Shown here: piece after piece, positions 7,804 through 15,855 of the stretch
How the letters are laid out: each line of letters opens with the position of its first letter
Numbering within the stretch: the first letter of the stretch is position 1
Assembly (NCBI RefSeq): GCF_001544455.2
Contig: NZ_FCOC02000007.1
Location: 124,001-188,000 of the forward strand
Origin: Caballeronia sordidicola
GTDB lineage: Bacteria; Pseudomonadota; Gammaproteobacteria; Burkholderiales; Burkholderiaceae
Direction of reading: 5' to 3'
Length of the DNA stretch: 64,000 bases
Position numbers and translations under genes: made by a program
The notes under the pieces: generated by a model
Seen by the model: only the letters and a program-made list of their open reading frames with translations
Told to the model about the DNA's origin: nothing
Database searches by the model: none

Positions 7804-8858
7804 ACATATCGAGCGCCCATTGGGGCGACCTTCCGGACGGCACGTCCGTCGAGCTCCACACACTCAGCCACGACAACGGCTTGCGGGTCTCGGTCACGAA
7901 TCTGGGCGCGGCGCTCGTCTCGTGGTTCGCGCCGGATCGTGACGGCCGTCTCGCCGATATCCTCCTCGGCCACGACACACCCGCCGCCTACACCCAAGGT
8001 CCGGCCCACATGGGCGCAACCGTTGGACGCTGGGCGAACCGCATTGCAGGCGCGCGCTTTTCACTCGACGGGCACGAGTACCCGCTCGAAGCAAACCAGC
8101 CGCCGAACTCGCTGCACGGCGGATCGACGGGCTTTAGCTACAGGCTCTGGCAAGCGAAGCACACGGACGAATCGCTCGTGCTCAGGCTGGAATCGCCCGA
8201 TGGCGATAACGGTTTTCCCGGTGCGCTCACGGTCCAGGTCACGTACACGTTCAGCGCGGCGGGCGAGTTGACGATCGCCTACGACGCCTTCACCGACGCG
8301 CCCACGCCGCTCAACCTCACGAATCACGCGTATTTCAACTTGTCGGGCGTACCGTCGAGCATTGCGGATCACGAAATCGAAATCGCAGCGGACCAGTTTT
8401 TCGCCATCGATGAAAACACGATTCCGACCACGCTCGAAGAGCTCGCCGATACCCCGTTCGATTTCCGCAAGCCGGCTGCTGTCGGAGCGCGAATCGATAC
8501 GCAGGATAACGAGCAGGTGAGGCTGGCGAATGGCGGGATCGATCATTGTTATGTGCTGCGTTCAATCGGCGCGGTGACCGAGTTGCCCGAATTGCAGCGC
8601 GCAGCAAGCGTCTACCATCCGGCAAGCGGGCGCGAACTGACTGTATCGACAACTGAACGCGGACTCGTCTTTTACACGAGCAATCATCTGGAAGGCGAAC
8701 CGGGCAAGCAAGGCGTGATCTACAGGAAGCATGGCGCGTTGTGCCTGGAAGCCGGCGGATTTCCCAACCAGATCAACATGGACAGCGCTGAAGACGTCAT
8801 CCTGCGTCCGAACGAGCGCTACAGACAGGTCACGCAATACACCACGAGCGTCCGATAG
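7800..8858 (+). CDS. galM: Aldose 1-epimerase (mutarotase)
   Basis: A 352-residue galactose-mutarotase-like protein that interconverts alpha and beta anomers of aldohexoses in the cytosol. Family marks are GRWANRIAGARFSLDG with NQPPNSLHGG (catalytic histidine region), LTNHAYFNLSG (second histidine) and FYTSNHLEGEPGKQG. The C-terminal LCLEAGGFPNQINM carries the catalytic glutamate. The length is normal. The start codon overlaps the preceding GntR stop by ATGA, so the two are translated together. No galactose or arabinose catabolic genes are adjacent. Confidence 0.93.
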   Translation: MNISSAHWGDLPDGTSVELHTLSHDNGLRVSVTNLGAALVSWFAPDRDGRLADILLGHDTPAAYTQGPAHMGATVGRWANRIAGARFSLDGHEYPLEANQPPNSLHGGSTGFSYRLWQAKHTDESLVLRLESPDGDNGFPGALTVQVTYTFSAAGELTIAYDAFTDAPTPLNLTNHAYFNLSGVPSSIADHEIEIAADQFFAIDENTIPTTLEELADTPFDFRKPAAVGARIDTQDNEQVRLANGGIDHCYVLRSIGAVTELPELQRAASVYHPASGRELTVSTTERGLVFYTSNHLEGEPGKQGVIYRKHGALCLEAGGFPNQINMDSAEDVILRPNERYRQVTQYTTSVR

Positions 8859-8956
8859 GAGCCCGCCTACAACCATATAGGACAGGCGCGGCTATCAGCG
8901 CAGCGGCCTCTCACGGATACTGAATCCATCAAATCAGATATCTAACGGAGGAAGAC

Positions 8957-9031
8957 ATGCCTTATCTACTTGGTTGGCTGCTCGGTGTTCCGGTGATCGT
9001 GCTGGTGATCCTGTATCTGATCTTCCACTGA
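8957..9031 (+). CDS. 24-residue predicted membrane miniprotein
   Basis: ATG at 8957 is preceded by a strong ribosome site (GGAGGA at 8947-8952). The 24-codon frame reads MPYLLGWLLGVPVIVLVILY and ends LIFH. Almost the whole peptide is one hydrophobic helix, consistent with a single-pass inner-membrane miniprotein. It stands alone between galM and creA. I do not recognise a named family. The strong ribosome site and uninterrupted hydrophobic design are the support for it being a real gene. Confidence 0.7.
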   Translation: MPYLLGWLLGVPVIVLVILYLIFH

Positions 9032-9110
9032 GCACGCATTTCAATCGGATGGAGCGAGGGCGTCGTTACAATACGACGCCTTTTTTGTTTTTCCACCCCG
9101 AAGGATTCCG

Positions 9111-9584
9111 ATGAAACGCGCTCTCCCCCTACTTGCGTCGCTCGCGGCGCTCTTCGTCATGCCTGGTTTGCATGCCGAGGAAATCGCCAGCGTGAACACG
9201 AACTTCCGGTTCACCGGTTCGGACCGCGTCACGGTCGAGGCGTACGACGACCCGGGCGTTGCCGGCGTCACCTGCTATGTCTCGCGTGCGCGAACGGGTG
9301 GCGTCAAGGGGACGCTGGGCATTGCCGAAGATCCATCCGAAGCGTCAATAGCCTGCCGTCAGGTCGGCCCGATCAAAATCGACGCGCCGCTCAAGCAGAA
9401 AGCCGATGTGTTCTCGGAGCGCATGTCGTTTATCTTCAAGACCTTGCACGTGGTGCGTGTCGTCGATGCCAAGCGCAATACCCTGGTCTATCTGACGTAT
9501 AGCGACCGGATTGCCACCGGCAGCGCGAAGAACAGCGTGACCGCCGTGCCCATGCCGGCCGGCACGACCATCCCGGTCAAGTAG
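9111..9584 (+). CDS. creA: CreA family protein, exported
   Basis: A 157-residue protein, the same length as E. coli CreA, with a Sec signal peptide (about residues 1-22, ending GLHAEE). The body matches the CreA family: NTNFRFTGSDRV near the start, VEAYDDPGVAGVTCYVSRA, and IACRQVGPI. Its two cysteines (in VTCYVS and IACRQ) are probably disulfide-bonded in the periplasm. The molecular function of CreA is not established. The gene stands alone. Confidence 0.93.
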   Translation: MKRALPLLASLAALFVMPGLHAEEIASVNTNFRFTGSDRVTVEAYDDPGVAGVTCYVSRARTGGVKGTLGIAEDPSEASIACRQVGPIKIDAPLKQKADVFSERMSFIFKTLHVVRVVDAKRNTLVYLTYSDRIATGSAKNSVTAVPMPAGTTIPVK

Positions 9585-9742
9585 CGTGACGCCGGCGATT
9601 GGACGGTTTCCTCCAGCGCCCTAAAGTTTCCCGCCTCGCCGCCGATATAAAGACGAATGGCCATCGCTCTAATGGCGACGCCAACTGTCTTTCCGCGCCC
9701 GTTCAACAGTCGATGCGCGGGACGCGCGAACCGGGACACACC

Positions 9743-10507
9743 ATGGGTCAGATCACCCTTTCATTCAAAGACGAAACGCTCGCCGCGCTGCGCCGCGATT
9801 TCGATACGTTCATCCGCCTGTCGCTCAAGTTCGATCCGCAATTCGTCACGCCGTCGTTCGAAGACTTCTTGCGCGCAAAACTGCTCGACAACCCCACGCC
9901 GCTCACCGAGCAAGCAGTCCAGCGGATGTTGCAGAACGGCCAGTACGCATGGGCCAAGCGTGCGCTCGACAAGGAGTTTCCGGACGTAGTGGACATGATG
10001 ATGCGTCAGGCCGCGGAACACGGTTTCGGCTTCGCGGTGCGCTCGGACTGGTCGGCCGACGATCTGCTGAAGGCCGCGCGCACGTGGGCGACCTTGATCG
10101 TGACGGAGGCAAAAGGCGATCCGGCGCAAATCGATTCGCTCGCCGGGCAGATCAAGTCGGCGGCAACGGATATCCAGGATCTCGAGCAGAAGATGCAGAC
10201 GCCCGCGTGGCGTCTTGCCGATTCATTGCGTCAGCGCGTGTATGAAACGAGGATTGCAACCGAGCACAGCGTGGGTTCGACGGCGCGCGAAAAGCTTGGA
10301 GAATTACGCTGTTTGTTGAGGCTTGGGATGTTTCATGGTTCGATATCCAAGCAGGAAGCGCAGCAAGTATTGGAGCAATTGCGATCGCTCAAGCCGGAGA
10401 TCTTCGTTGAAGAGCCGTATGACGGCTTTACACGCTTTGGCAACTGGCTTCGCGCCATCTTCACGCCGGAACGCAAGGCGCCGAAGCCATCGCGGGCAGA
10501 GCACTAA
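9743..10507 (+). CDS. Conserved hypothetical protein, 254 aa
   Basis: The start is taken at MGQITLSFKDETLAALRRDF (9743). The open frame reaches 9599, but the upstream residues look non-coding. The protein is soluble and helical, with charged amphipathic segments (LDKEFPDVVDMMMRQAAEHG, IKSAATDIQDLEQKMQ). There is no signal peptide or membrane span. I recognise no domain or catalytic motif. It is convergent with the helicase gene, only 22 bases away. Confidence 0.75.
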   Translation: MGQITLSFKDETLAALRRDFDTFIRLSLKFDPQFVTPSFEDFLRAKLLDNPTPLTEQAVQRMLQNGQYAWAKRALDKEFPDVVDMMMRQAAEHGFGFAVRSDWSADDLLKAARTWATLIVTEAKGDPAQIDSLAGQIKSAATDIQDLEQKMQTPAWRLADSLRQRVYETRIATEHSVGSTAREKLGELRCLLRLGMFHGSISKQEAQQVLEQLRSLKPEIFVEEPYDGFTRFGNWLRAIFTPERKAPKPSRAEH

Positions 10508-10529
10508 GCCGCGCGGTGCCGGCTTCCTT

Positions 10530-12665
10530 CTATTCCCACATCTTCTTCAGCCGCGCGGCAATGTCCAGCTTCGCCTTCGCCGCTGCCGCCAATCCCGCGG
10601 CGGTCGGCGCAGCAGGCTCCGGCACGTGCGGCCACGCGCGCGCTTCGAATTGCGGCATCAGATGCGCGGGAATGAAACGCGTACGCGCCGCCCACACGTG
10701 ACGGTCGCCCATGGCGGTCTGGTTGTGCACGTAGAACCGCTGCGGCGTAACAATGTGCAGATCCTCTTTTGCCCGCGTCATGGCGACGTATAACAGCCGC
10801 CGTTCTTCATCGATCTCCTCGTCGCTGCCCGTGCCCATGTCCGACGGAATGCAGCCGTCCACGCCGTTGAGCACAAACACGTTCTTCCATTCCTGACCCT
10901 TCGCGGAATGGATGGTGGAGAGAATCAGATAGTCTTCATCGATAAGCGGCACACCCGATTCGTCGCTCGTGGCATCGGGCGGATCGAGTGTGAGTTCCGT
11001 GAGGAAACGCTCGCGCGTGGGATACGTCGATGCAATGCTTTCCATCTGCAGCACGTCGCCATGGCGGATTGCCGCGTCTTCGTGATTGCGTTCCAGATGC
11101 GGTTCGTACCAGCGCCGGATCATCTCGAATTCTGCCGGCCAGCCGCTTTCCCGCGCGCAGACCTTCGCCATCAACCCGGCGAAGACCGGCCAGTCCTCAC
11201 TCGCGCGTGGTGGCGGCGCGAATGCCGCCAACGCGGCTGACGTATCGCCGCGCTCCGCCACCTGATCCAGTACGCGTCCAGCGATGGCCGGTCCGATACC
11301 CGGCAGCAACTGCACCACGCGAAATCCCGCAACGCGGTCCCGCGGGTTCTCGGCCCAGCGCAATACGGCCAACATATCTTTTACATGGACGGAATCGAGG
11401 AACTTCAACCCGCCGAACTTCACGAACGGAATGTTGCGCCGCGTGAGCTCGATTTCGAGCGCCGCGCTGTGATGGGCGGCACGGAACAGCACGGCTTGCT
11501 GCTTGAGCGTCATGCCGCCTTCCCGCGCTTCGAGCACCTGCTCGACCACATAGCGCGCCTGATCGGCTTCGTCGGCGACGGAAACAAGGCGCGGCCGTTG
11601 CGCCGACGCCTTGTCCGTCCAGAGGTTTTTTGTGTATCGCTCGGTGGCGAGCCCGATCACCGCATTCGATGCCGCCAGGATCGGCTGCGTGGAGCGGTAG
11701 TTACGCTCGAGCGTCACGCATTTGGCGGGCGGATCGAAGTGATTCGGAAAATCGAGGATGTTGCGCACCGTCGCGCCGCGAAACGAGTAGATGGACTGCG
11801 CATCGTCGCCGACAACGGTCAGGCCGCGGCCATCGGGTTTCATTGAAAGCAGGATGGACGCCTGGAGCTTGTTGGTGTCCTGGTATTCATCGACAAGCAC
11901 ATAGTCGAAACGGCTCGACAAATCAGCCGCCACCGATGGCTCCGCCGCCAGATGCGACCAGTAGAGCAGCAGGTCGTCATAGTCGAGCACGCTTTGCTGC
12001 TGCTTCGCGTGGACGTAGGCGGCGAAGAGACGCCGCAGGTCGTCTTCCCATTCGCGGCACCACGGAAACGCCTGGTCGAGCACGGTCGCCAGCGGCGCAC
12101 CCGTATTGACCACGCGCGAGTAGATGGCAAAGCACGTGGACTTGGCCGGAAAGCGCTTTTCCTTCGCCGATAAACCCAGTTCGTGCCGCACGAGGTTCAT
12201 CAGATCGGCGGAATCCTCACGGTCGTTGATGGTGAATGACGGCGACAGTCCGACCAGATCCGCGTAGTCGCGCAACAAACGCGCGCCCACGCTGTGAAAC
12301 GTGCCCGACCAAGTGAGCCCCTGTGCCAACCCGCTGCGATTTCCAAGCGCATGTGTGGCAATGCGCGTCACCCGGCGCGTCATTTCGCTGGCCGCGCGCC
12401 GCGAAAAAGTCAGCAGCAGGATTCGGCGCGGATCGGCGCCCTTTACCAGCAAGTGCGCCACACGATGCGCAAGCGTGTTCGTCTTGCCCGATCCCGCACC
12501 CGCGATCACGAGCAACGCGCCAGCCGGATTCTTGACATCGGTTCCGTATTCCACGGCTTCGCGCTGGGCCTCGTTGAGCTTGGCGAGATAAAGCGCCGTA
12601 TCCGGAACGGCGGATTCTACTTTCGGCGATGGTTCGACAGCAGGGACGGGAATGGGCGAAAGCAC
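10530..12665 (-). CDS. UvrD/Rep-family (SF1A) ATP-dependent DNA helicase
   Basis: A 711-residue superfamily 1 helicase that unwinds DNA 3' to 5' using ATP. Motif I is GAGSGKTNTLAHR (residues 56-68), motif II is VLVDEYQDTNKLQ, motif III is VVGDDAQSIYSFRGA, motif IV is ERNYRST, and motifs V/VI are STIHSAKGQEWKNVFV and RRLLYVAMTRAKEDL. The start is a GTG at 12665. It is a stand-alone helicase of the Rep/PcrA/UvrD type. The C-terminal 60 residues are Ala-rich and do not resemble UvrD's Tudor-like tail, so I do not assign uvrD or rep. Confidence 0.88.
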   Translation of the reverse strand: MLSPIPVPAVEPSPKVESAVPDTALYLAKLNEAQREAVEYGTDVKNPAGALLVIAGAGSGKTNTLAHRVAHLLVKGADPRRILLLTFSRRAASEMTRRVTRIATHALGNRSGLAQGLTWSGTFHSVGARLLRDYADLVGLSPSFTINDREDSADLMNLVRHELGLSAKEKRFPAKSTCFAIYSRVVNTGAPLATVLDQAFPWCREWEDDLRRLFAAYVHAKQQQSVLDYDDLLLYWSHLAAEPSVAADLSSRFDYVLVDEYQDTNKLQASILLSMKPDGRGLTVVGDDAQSIYSFRGATVRNILDFPNHFDPPAKCVTLERNYRSTQPILAASNAVIGLATERYTKNLWTDKASAQRPRLVSVADEADQARYVVEQVLEAREGGMTLKQQAVLFRAAHHSAALEIELTRRNIPFVKFGGLKFLDSVHVKDMLAVLRWAENPRDRVAGFRVVQLLPGIGPAIAGRVLDQVAERGDTSAALAAFAPPPRASEDWPVFAGLMAKVCARESGWPAEFEMIRRWYEPHLERNHEDAAIRHGDVLQMESIASTYPTRERFLTELTLDPPDATSDESGVPLIDEDYLILSTIHSAKGQEWKNVFVLNGVDGCIPSDMGTGSDEEIDEERRLLYVAMTRAKEDLHIVTPQRFYVHNQTAMGDRHVWAARTRFIPAHLMPQFEARAWPHVPEPAAPTAAGLAAAAKAKLDIAARLKKMWE

Positions 12666-12755
12666 GGCGCGTCATCACAAAAACGGGTGACGCACACTGT
12701 ATATCCATACAACCTGCTCACGCAAGCGCTTGATTGTGGAACGCTTTTGGCCCTT

Positions 12756-12793
12756 AAAAACAATGGCCCGCCGAGCTTGCGCTCGACGGGCCA
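12756..12793 (-). terminator. Terminator of the leftward 85-aa gene
   Basis: Reading leftward, TGGCCCG-T-CGAGC (12793-12781) pairs with GCTCG-G-CGGGCCA (12776-12764) around a GCAA loop, and TTGTTTTTAA follows. It separates the small gene at 12823-13080 from the helicase. Confidence 0.8.
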
Positions 12794-12822
12794 TGCCAAT
12801 GCCTAAAACATCCGGGCAAAGA

Positions 12823-13080
12823 TCAATCCGCTTTCTTTGCGCTCTTCAGCTTCGCATCAGCCGCGGCTTCGTTCGCCTCGGATTGCGATTCGGTCTTCTT
12901 CTTGTCGGCCTTGGCTTGCGCGACATTCGCATCCTTGTCGGCGTCAGCCTGCTTCTTTGCTGCCTTCTTTTCGGCGTGCGTGGGCTCGGTGGTGGTTTGC
13001 GCTATCGATGCGGTCGCAGCGGTCGCAAACGCGCCAGCAAGCAAGGTAGCCAATAAACGATGTGTGGTCCGCGTCATCAT
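12823..13080 (-). CDS. Small exported Lys/Ala-rich protein
   Basis: An 85-residue protein with a signal peptide (MMTRTTHRLLATLLAGAFAT..., cleavage near SIAQ-TT). The mature part is very rich in Lys, Ala, Asp and Glu (HAEKKAAKKQADADKDANVA), so it is highly charged, helical and probably periplasmic. It resembles its neighbour at 13146-13535 in design: signal peptide followed by a lysine/alanine helix. No enzymatic motif is present and the function is unknown. Confidence 0.75.
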   Translation of the reverse strand: MMTRTTHRLLATLLAGAFATAATASIAQTTTEPTHAEKKAAKKQADADKDANVAQAKADKKKTESQSEANEAAADAKLKSAKKAD

Positions 13081-13145
13081 GTTCTCCTTCTATTTTTTAT
13101 AAACGCGGCGCAATGAATCTGGCCGCGTTCATCGATACATTGCGC

Positions 13146-13535
13146 TTAGTGCTGCAGGTTCGTGTCCTGCGGGCCATTCGGTTCGGCGGACTTGAGTTCG
13201 TCATTGGCCGTTTGCTTGTCGGCTTTCTTGTTGATCTTGGCGTTGCGCACTTGCTCCTTGTATTGCTCCTTGGCTTCCTTGCTGGTCGCCTTCATTTCCT
13301 GCTTGGACGCCTTCTTCGATGCCTTGTACTCGGCATTGGCCTGAGCGTTCGCATTGCGCTTCTGAACGAGTGGATCCGTAGGCGCCGGAGCCGTGAGATT
13401 TTGCGGCGCGGGCGTCACCTGGGCGGGTGTCTGGCCACCAGCATCGGCGGCGGACGGCTGTGCGGTCTGCGCGAACGCGGAACCTGCAAGAGCGACAAAA
13501 GCAGTACCGAGCAGCATCTTCTTGACTTGCGACAT
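13146..13535 (-). CDS. Exported Lys/Ala-rich protein
   Basis: A 129-residue protein starting MSQVKKMLLGTAFVALAG at 13535, behind a good ribosome site (AGAGAGGAATT). The signal peptide ends SAFAQT. A Pro/Ala/Gln-rich linker follows, then a lysine-rich helical segment (ASKKASKQEMKATSKEAKEQ). It has the same architecture as the 85-aa protein just downstream on the same strand, with 65 bases between them. They may be ancient duplicates. No function can be assigned. Confidence 0.78.
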   Translation of the reverse strand: MSQVKKMLLGTAFVALAGSAFAQTAQPSAADAGGQTPAQVTPAPQNLTAPAPTDPLVQKRNANAQANAEYKASKKASKQEMKATSKEAKEQYKEQVRNAKINKKADKQTANDELKSAEPNGPQDTNLQH

Positions 13536-13904
13536 ATTCAATTCCTCTCTGACGATTGTTGTTACCGGGACAGTGGCAACGCAGGCGGCGTAAATCGTGT
13601 CCTGAGACCGCCCTGGATACCTTTCTGGTAGTCGCATTGCAACCGCCCGTTCTGTTCACAACTGACTACGTAATACGATTGACCCTATGCCAGCCGCCGG
13701 GTTCGATGAAATCCGTCACTGTTACCGAAGGTTTCATTTGCTGACATATTGTCAAGCAGGCAACGGCCGGATTTACCGGGACAGTGCTGCAGTCGCACAT
13801 GGCGTGCCCGGTTCTGAAATGCTGAATGGAATTACGGTCTTCCGCTGGTTTATGATGTGCGCCCCGCCCGGTCTCAACCCGGGTCTCACCTGCGAAGAAC
13901 TTCC
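13536..13904. other. Divergent gap between the Lys-rich gene and the S4 gene
   Basis: These 369 bases must carry the promoters for the leftward exported-protein gene and the rightward S4-domain gene. Short open frames on both strands have no recognisable product. I see no repeat, RNA gene or strong promoter match. Confidence 0.4.
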
Positions 13905-14126
13905 ATGCCACGCCTAGAATTCACGCTCACGGGCGATTACGTCGAACTGCACAATCTGCTCAAGATCATGGGTCTCGCCGACAGCGGCGGCTCCGCGAAG
14001 ATGCGCGTAGCCGCTGGCGAGGTGAAGGTCGACGGCAAGATCGAGTTGCGCAAAACGCGCAAGATCCGCGCGGGCCAAACGGTTTTTATCGATGACACCA
14101 CGATCAAAATTCGCAAGCCGGCATGA
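13905..14126 (+). CDS. S4-domain RNA-binding protein (YbcJ type)
   Basis: A 73-residue protein made of a single S4 RNA-binding domain. Its core runs LHNLLKIMGLADSGGSAKMR and AAGEVKVDGKIELRKTRKIR, the helix-turn and beta-hairpin pattern of S4. The length and sequence fit the small E. coli YbcJ-like family, which is thought to bind structured RNA. The start MPRLEFTLTG at 13905 is chosen because upstream codons lack family similarity. It is a single gene. Confidence 0.88.
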   Translation: MPRLEFTLTGDYVELHNLLKIMGLADSGGSAKMRVAAGEVKVDGKIELRKTRKIRAGQTVFIDDTTIKIRKPA

Positions 14127-14616
14127 TCGCGGCGCCCGGTGCAGCCCGCGCATGACGGCGGCAAAGTTTTACATGGGCATGGGTTGGAAGGCGGGGTTGG
14201 AGGCGCGATAATCAGCACTGCGCAACGGCTCGTTCAAGCAGCATCCAGGCGTGACCCGGCCGCCGTTCAAGCACGTTTTCCCATGTCGATTTAGAATTAA
14301 TCAAGGCCGCATCATTGAATGCATGCGGCTGATTTCGTTATATCCGCGCAACACCAGCGCAGTACCCGAAGATCGGCTGGCCGCGCGCTCCATTCCGGCA
14401 ATCATTCCTTCTGTTGCAACGCGTGGCGTCCGCTCAAGGACCGGCACAGCCCCTGCCCCGCATCATCCCGACGAATTTCGGTCGCAGGACATGCAAAGGT
14501 TCACAGGCTCGCGGCTTTCGAACGGGCCGCTGACTGAACCGTTTGAATCGTTAAATATTTGTGTCCGGGCCAAGCATTTCGCCCGACGCTTTTCTGCCCT
14601 CTCTGGAGCACATTCC
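14127..14616. other. Intergenic region upstream of the alcohol dehydrogenase
   Basis: This 490-base gap has an open frame from 14251 in phase with the downstream enzyme, but its 122 residues do not match the family and the true start is at 14617. A TTAGAATTAA patch near 14290-14299 is AT-rich enough to be part of a promoter. Nothing else is identified. Confidence 0.4.
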
Positions 14617-15675
14617 ATGTACAAGACCCACGCTTACGCCGCACGTTCCGCCACCACGCCGCTCAGCCCTTTCGAGTTCGAACGCCGCGAGCTCACCGCG
14701 CACGACGTGCGTATCGACATCCTGTTCTGCGGCGTGTGCCACTCGGATCTGCACACGGCGCGCAGCGAATGGGCCGGCACGGTGTACCCAAACGTTCCAG
14801 GCCATGAGATTGTGGGCCGCGTCGTCGAAGTCGGATCGGAAGTCTCGAAGTTCAAGGTCGGGCAACTGGCGGGCGTCGGCTGCATGGTCGATTCTTGCCG
14901 CACCTGTCCGAGTTGCCAGGAAGGCCTCGAACAATATTGCGAAGGTCCGGGCGGGTTCGTCGGCACGTATAACGCACCCGACAAACACACGGGCGGCGTG
15001 ACGTACGGCGGGTATTCCACCCAGATCGTCGTCGACGAAGCCTTCACGCTGCATATCCCCGAGAACCTCGAACTCGCCGCTGTCGCGCCGCTCCTGTGCG
15101 CCGGCATCACGACGTATTCACCGCTGCGCCACTGGAACATCCAGCCGGGGCAGAAGGTCGGCATCGTGGGATTGGGCGGCCTTGGACACATGGGCGTGAA
15201 AATCGCGGCCGCGCTTGGCGCGCATGTGGTGCTGTTCACCACGTCGCAGAGCAAGGTGGAAGATGCAAAGCGCCTGGGCGCGCATGACGTGGTGATCTCG
15301 AAGGACGCGGATCAGATGGCCAAGCACGCCAACAGCTTCGACTACATCCTGAACACCGTCGCCGCATCCCACGATCTCGACGCGTTTGTCACGCTGCTCA
15401 AGCGCGATGGCGCAATGACGCTCGTCGGCGTGCCGGAACATCCGCATCCGTCGCCGTCCATCGGCAACCTGATTTTCAAGCGGCGCTCGCTCGCGGGTTC
15501 GCTGATTGGCGGTATCGAGGAAACGCAGGAAATGCTCGATTTCTGCGGCAAGCACGGAATTACGTCGGATATTGAAATGATCCGCATGGACGAAATCAAT
15601 ACCGCGTATGACCGGATGCTCAAGAGCGACGTGAAATACCGCTTCGTGATCGACATGAGCTCGATCAAGCAATAA
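14617..15675 (+). CDS. Zinc-dependent NAD(P) alcohol/aldehyde oxidoreductase (YahK type)
   Basis: A 352-residue medium-chain dehydrogenase/reductase. The catalytic zinc ligands lie in CGVCHSDLH and GHEIVG, and the structural zinc is held by the cysteines of CRTCPSCQEGLEQYC. The cofactor fold shows GLGGLGHMGVK. The sequence is closest to the YahK / cinnamyl-alcohol-dehydrogenase-like group, which prefers NADPH and reduces a broad range of aldehydes. The start MYKTHAYAA follows CTGGAGCACATTCC. No neighbour indicates a specific substrate. Confidence 0.9.
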   Translation: MYKTHAYAARSATTPLSPFEFERRELTAHDVRIDILFCGVCHSDLHTARSEWAGTVYPNVPGHEIVGRVVEVGSEVSKFKVGQLAGVGCMVDSCRTCPSCQEGLEQYCEGPGGFVGTYNAPDKHTGGVTYGGYSTQIVVDEAFTLHIPENLELAAVAPLLCAGITTYSPLRHWNIQPGQKVGIVGLGGLGHMGVKIAAALGAHVVLFTTSQSKVEDAKRLGAHDVVISKDADQMAKHANSFDYILNTVAASHDLDAFVTLLKRDGAMTLVGVPEHPHPSPSIGNLIFKRRSLAGSLIGGIEETQEMLDFCGKHGITSDIEMIRMDEINTAYDRMLKSDVKYRFVIDMSSIKQ

Positions 15676-15757
15676 GCTACAAGGCTTTCGTTCTCTTTCG
15701 CCGGCTTCGGGTTCAGCGCAATGCGCGCCTGAGCACCAAAGTACGGCCGGAACGAGC

Positions 15758-15806
15758 GGGCGATGCAGGGCCAAAAACGGCCCGCGCATCGCCCGTTACC
15801 GTTTTT
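15758..15806 (+). terminator. Terminator of the alcohol dehydrogenase gene
   Basis: GGGCGATGC-A-GGGCC (15758-15772) pairs with GGCCC-GC-GCATCGCCC (15779-15794). GTTACCGTTTTT follows the stem. The stem is strong, but the T run is set a few bases away. Confidence 0.7.
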
Positions 15807-15855
15807 GCGCCGTTTTCTTGCTACATGCGCCGGTGCGAGCTTCTGATTTCCTGTC

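Noticed and set aside
14251..14616. N-terminal extension of the alcohol dehydrogenase
   Set aside because: The 122 added residues do not match the family, and a ribosome site precedes the ATG at 14617.
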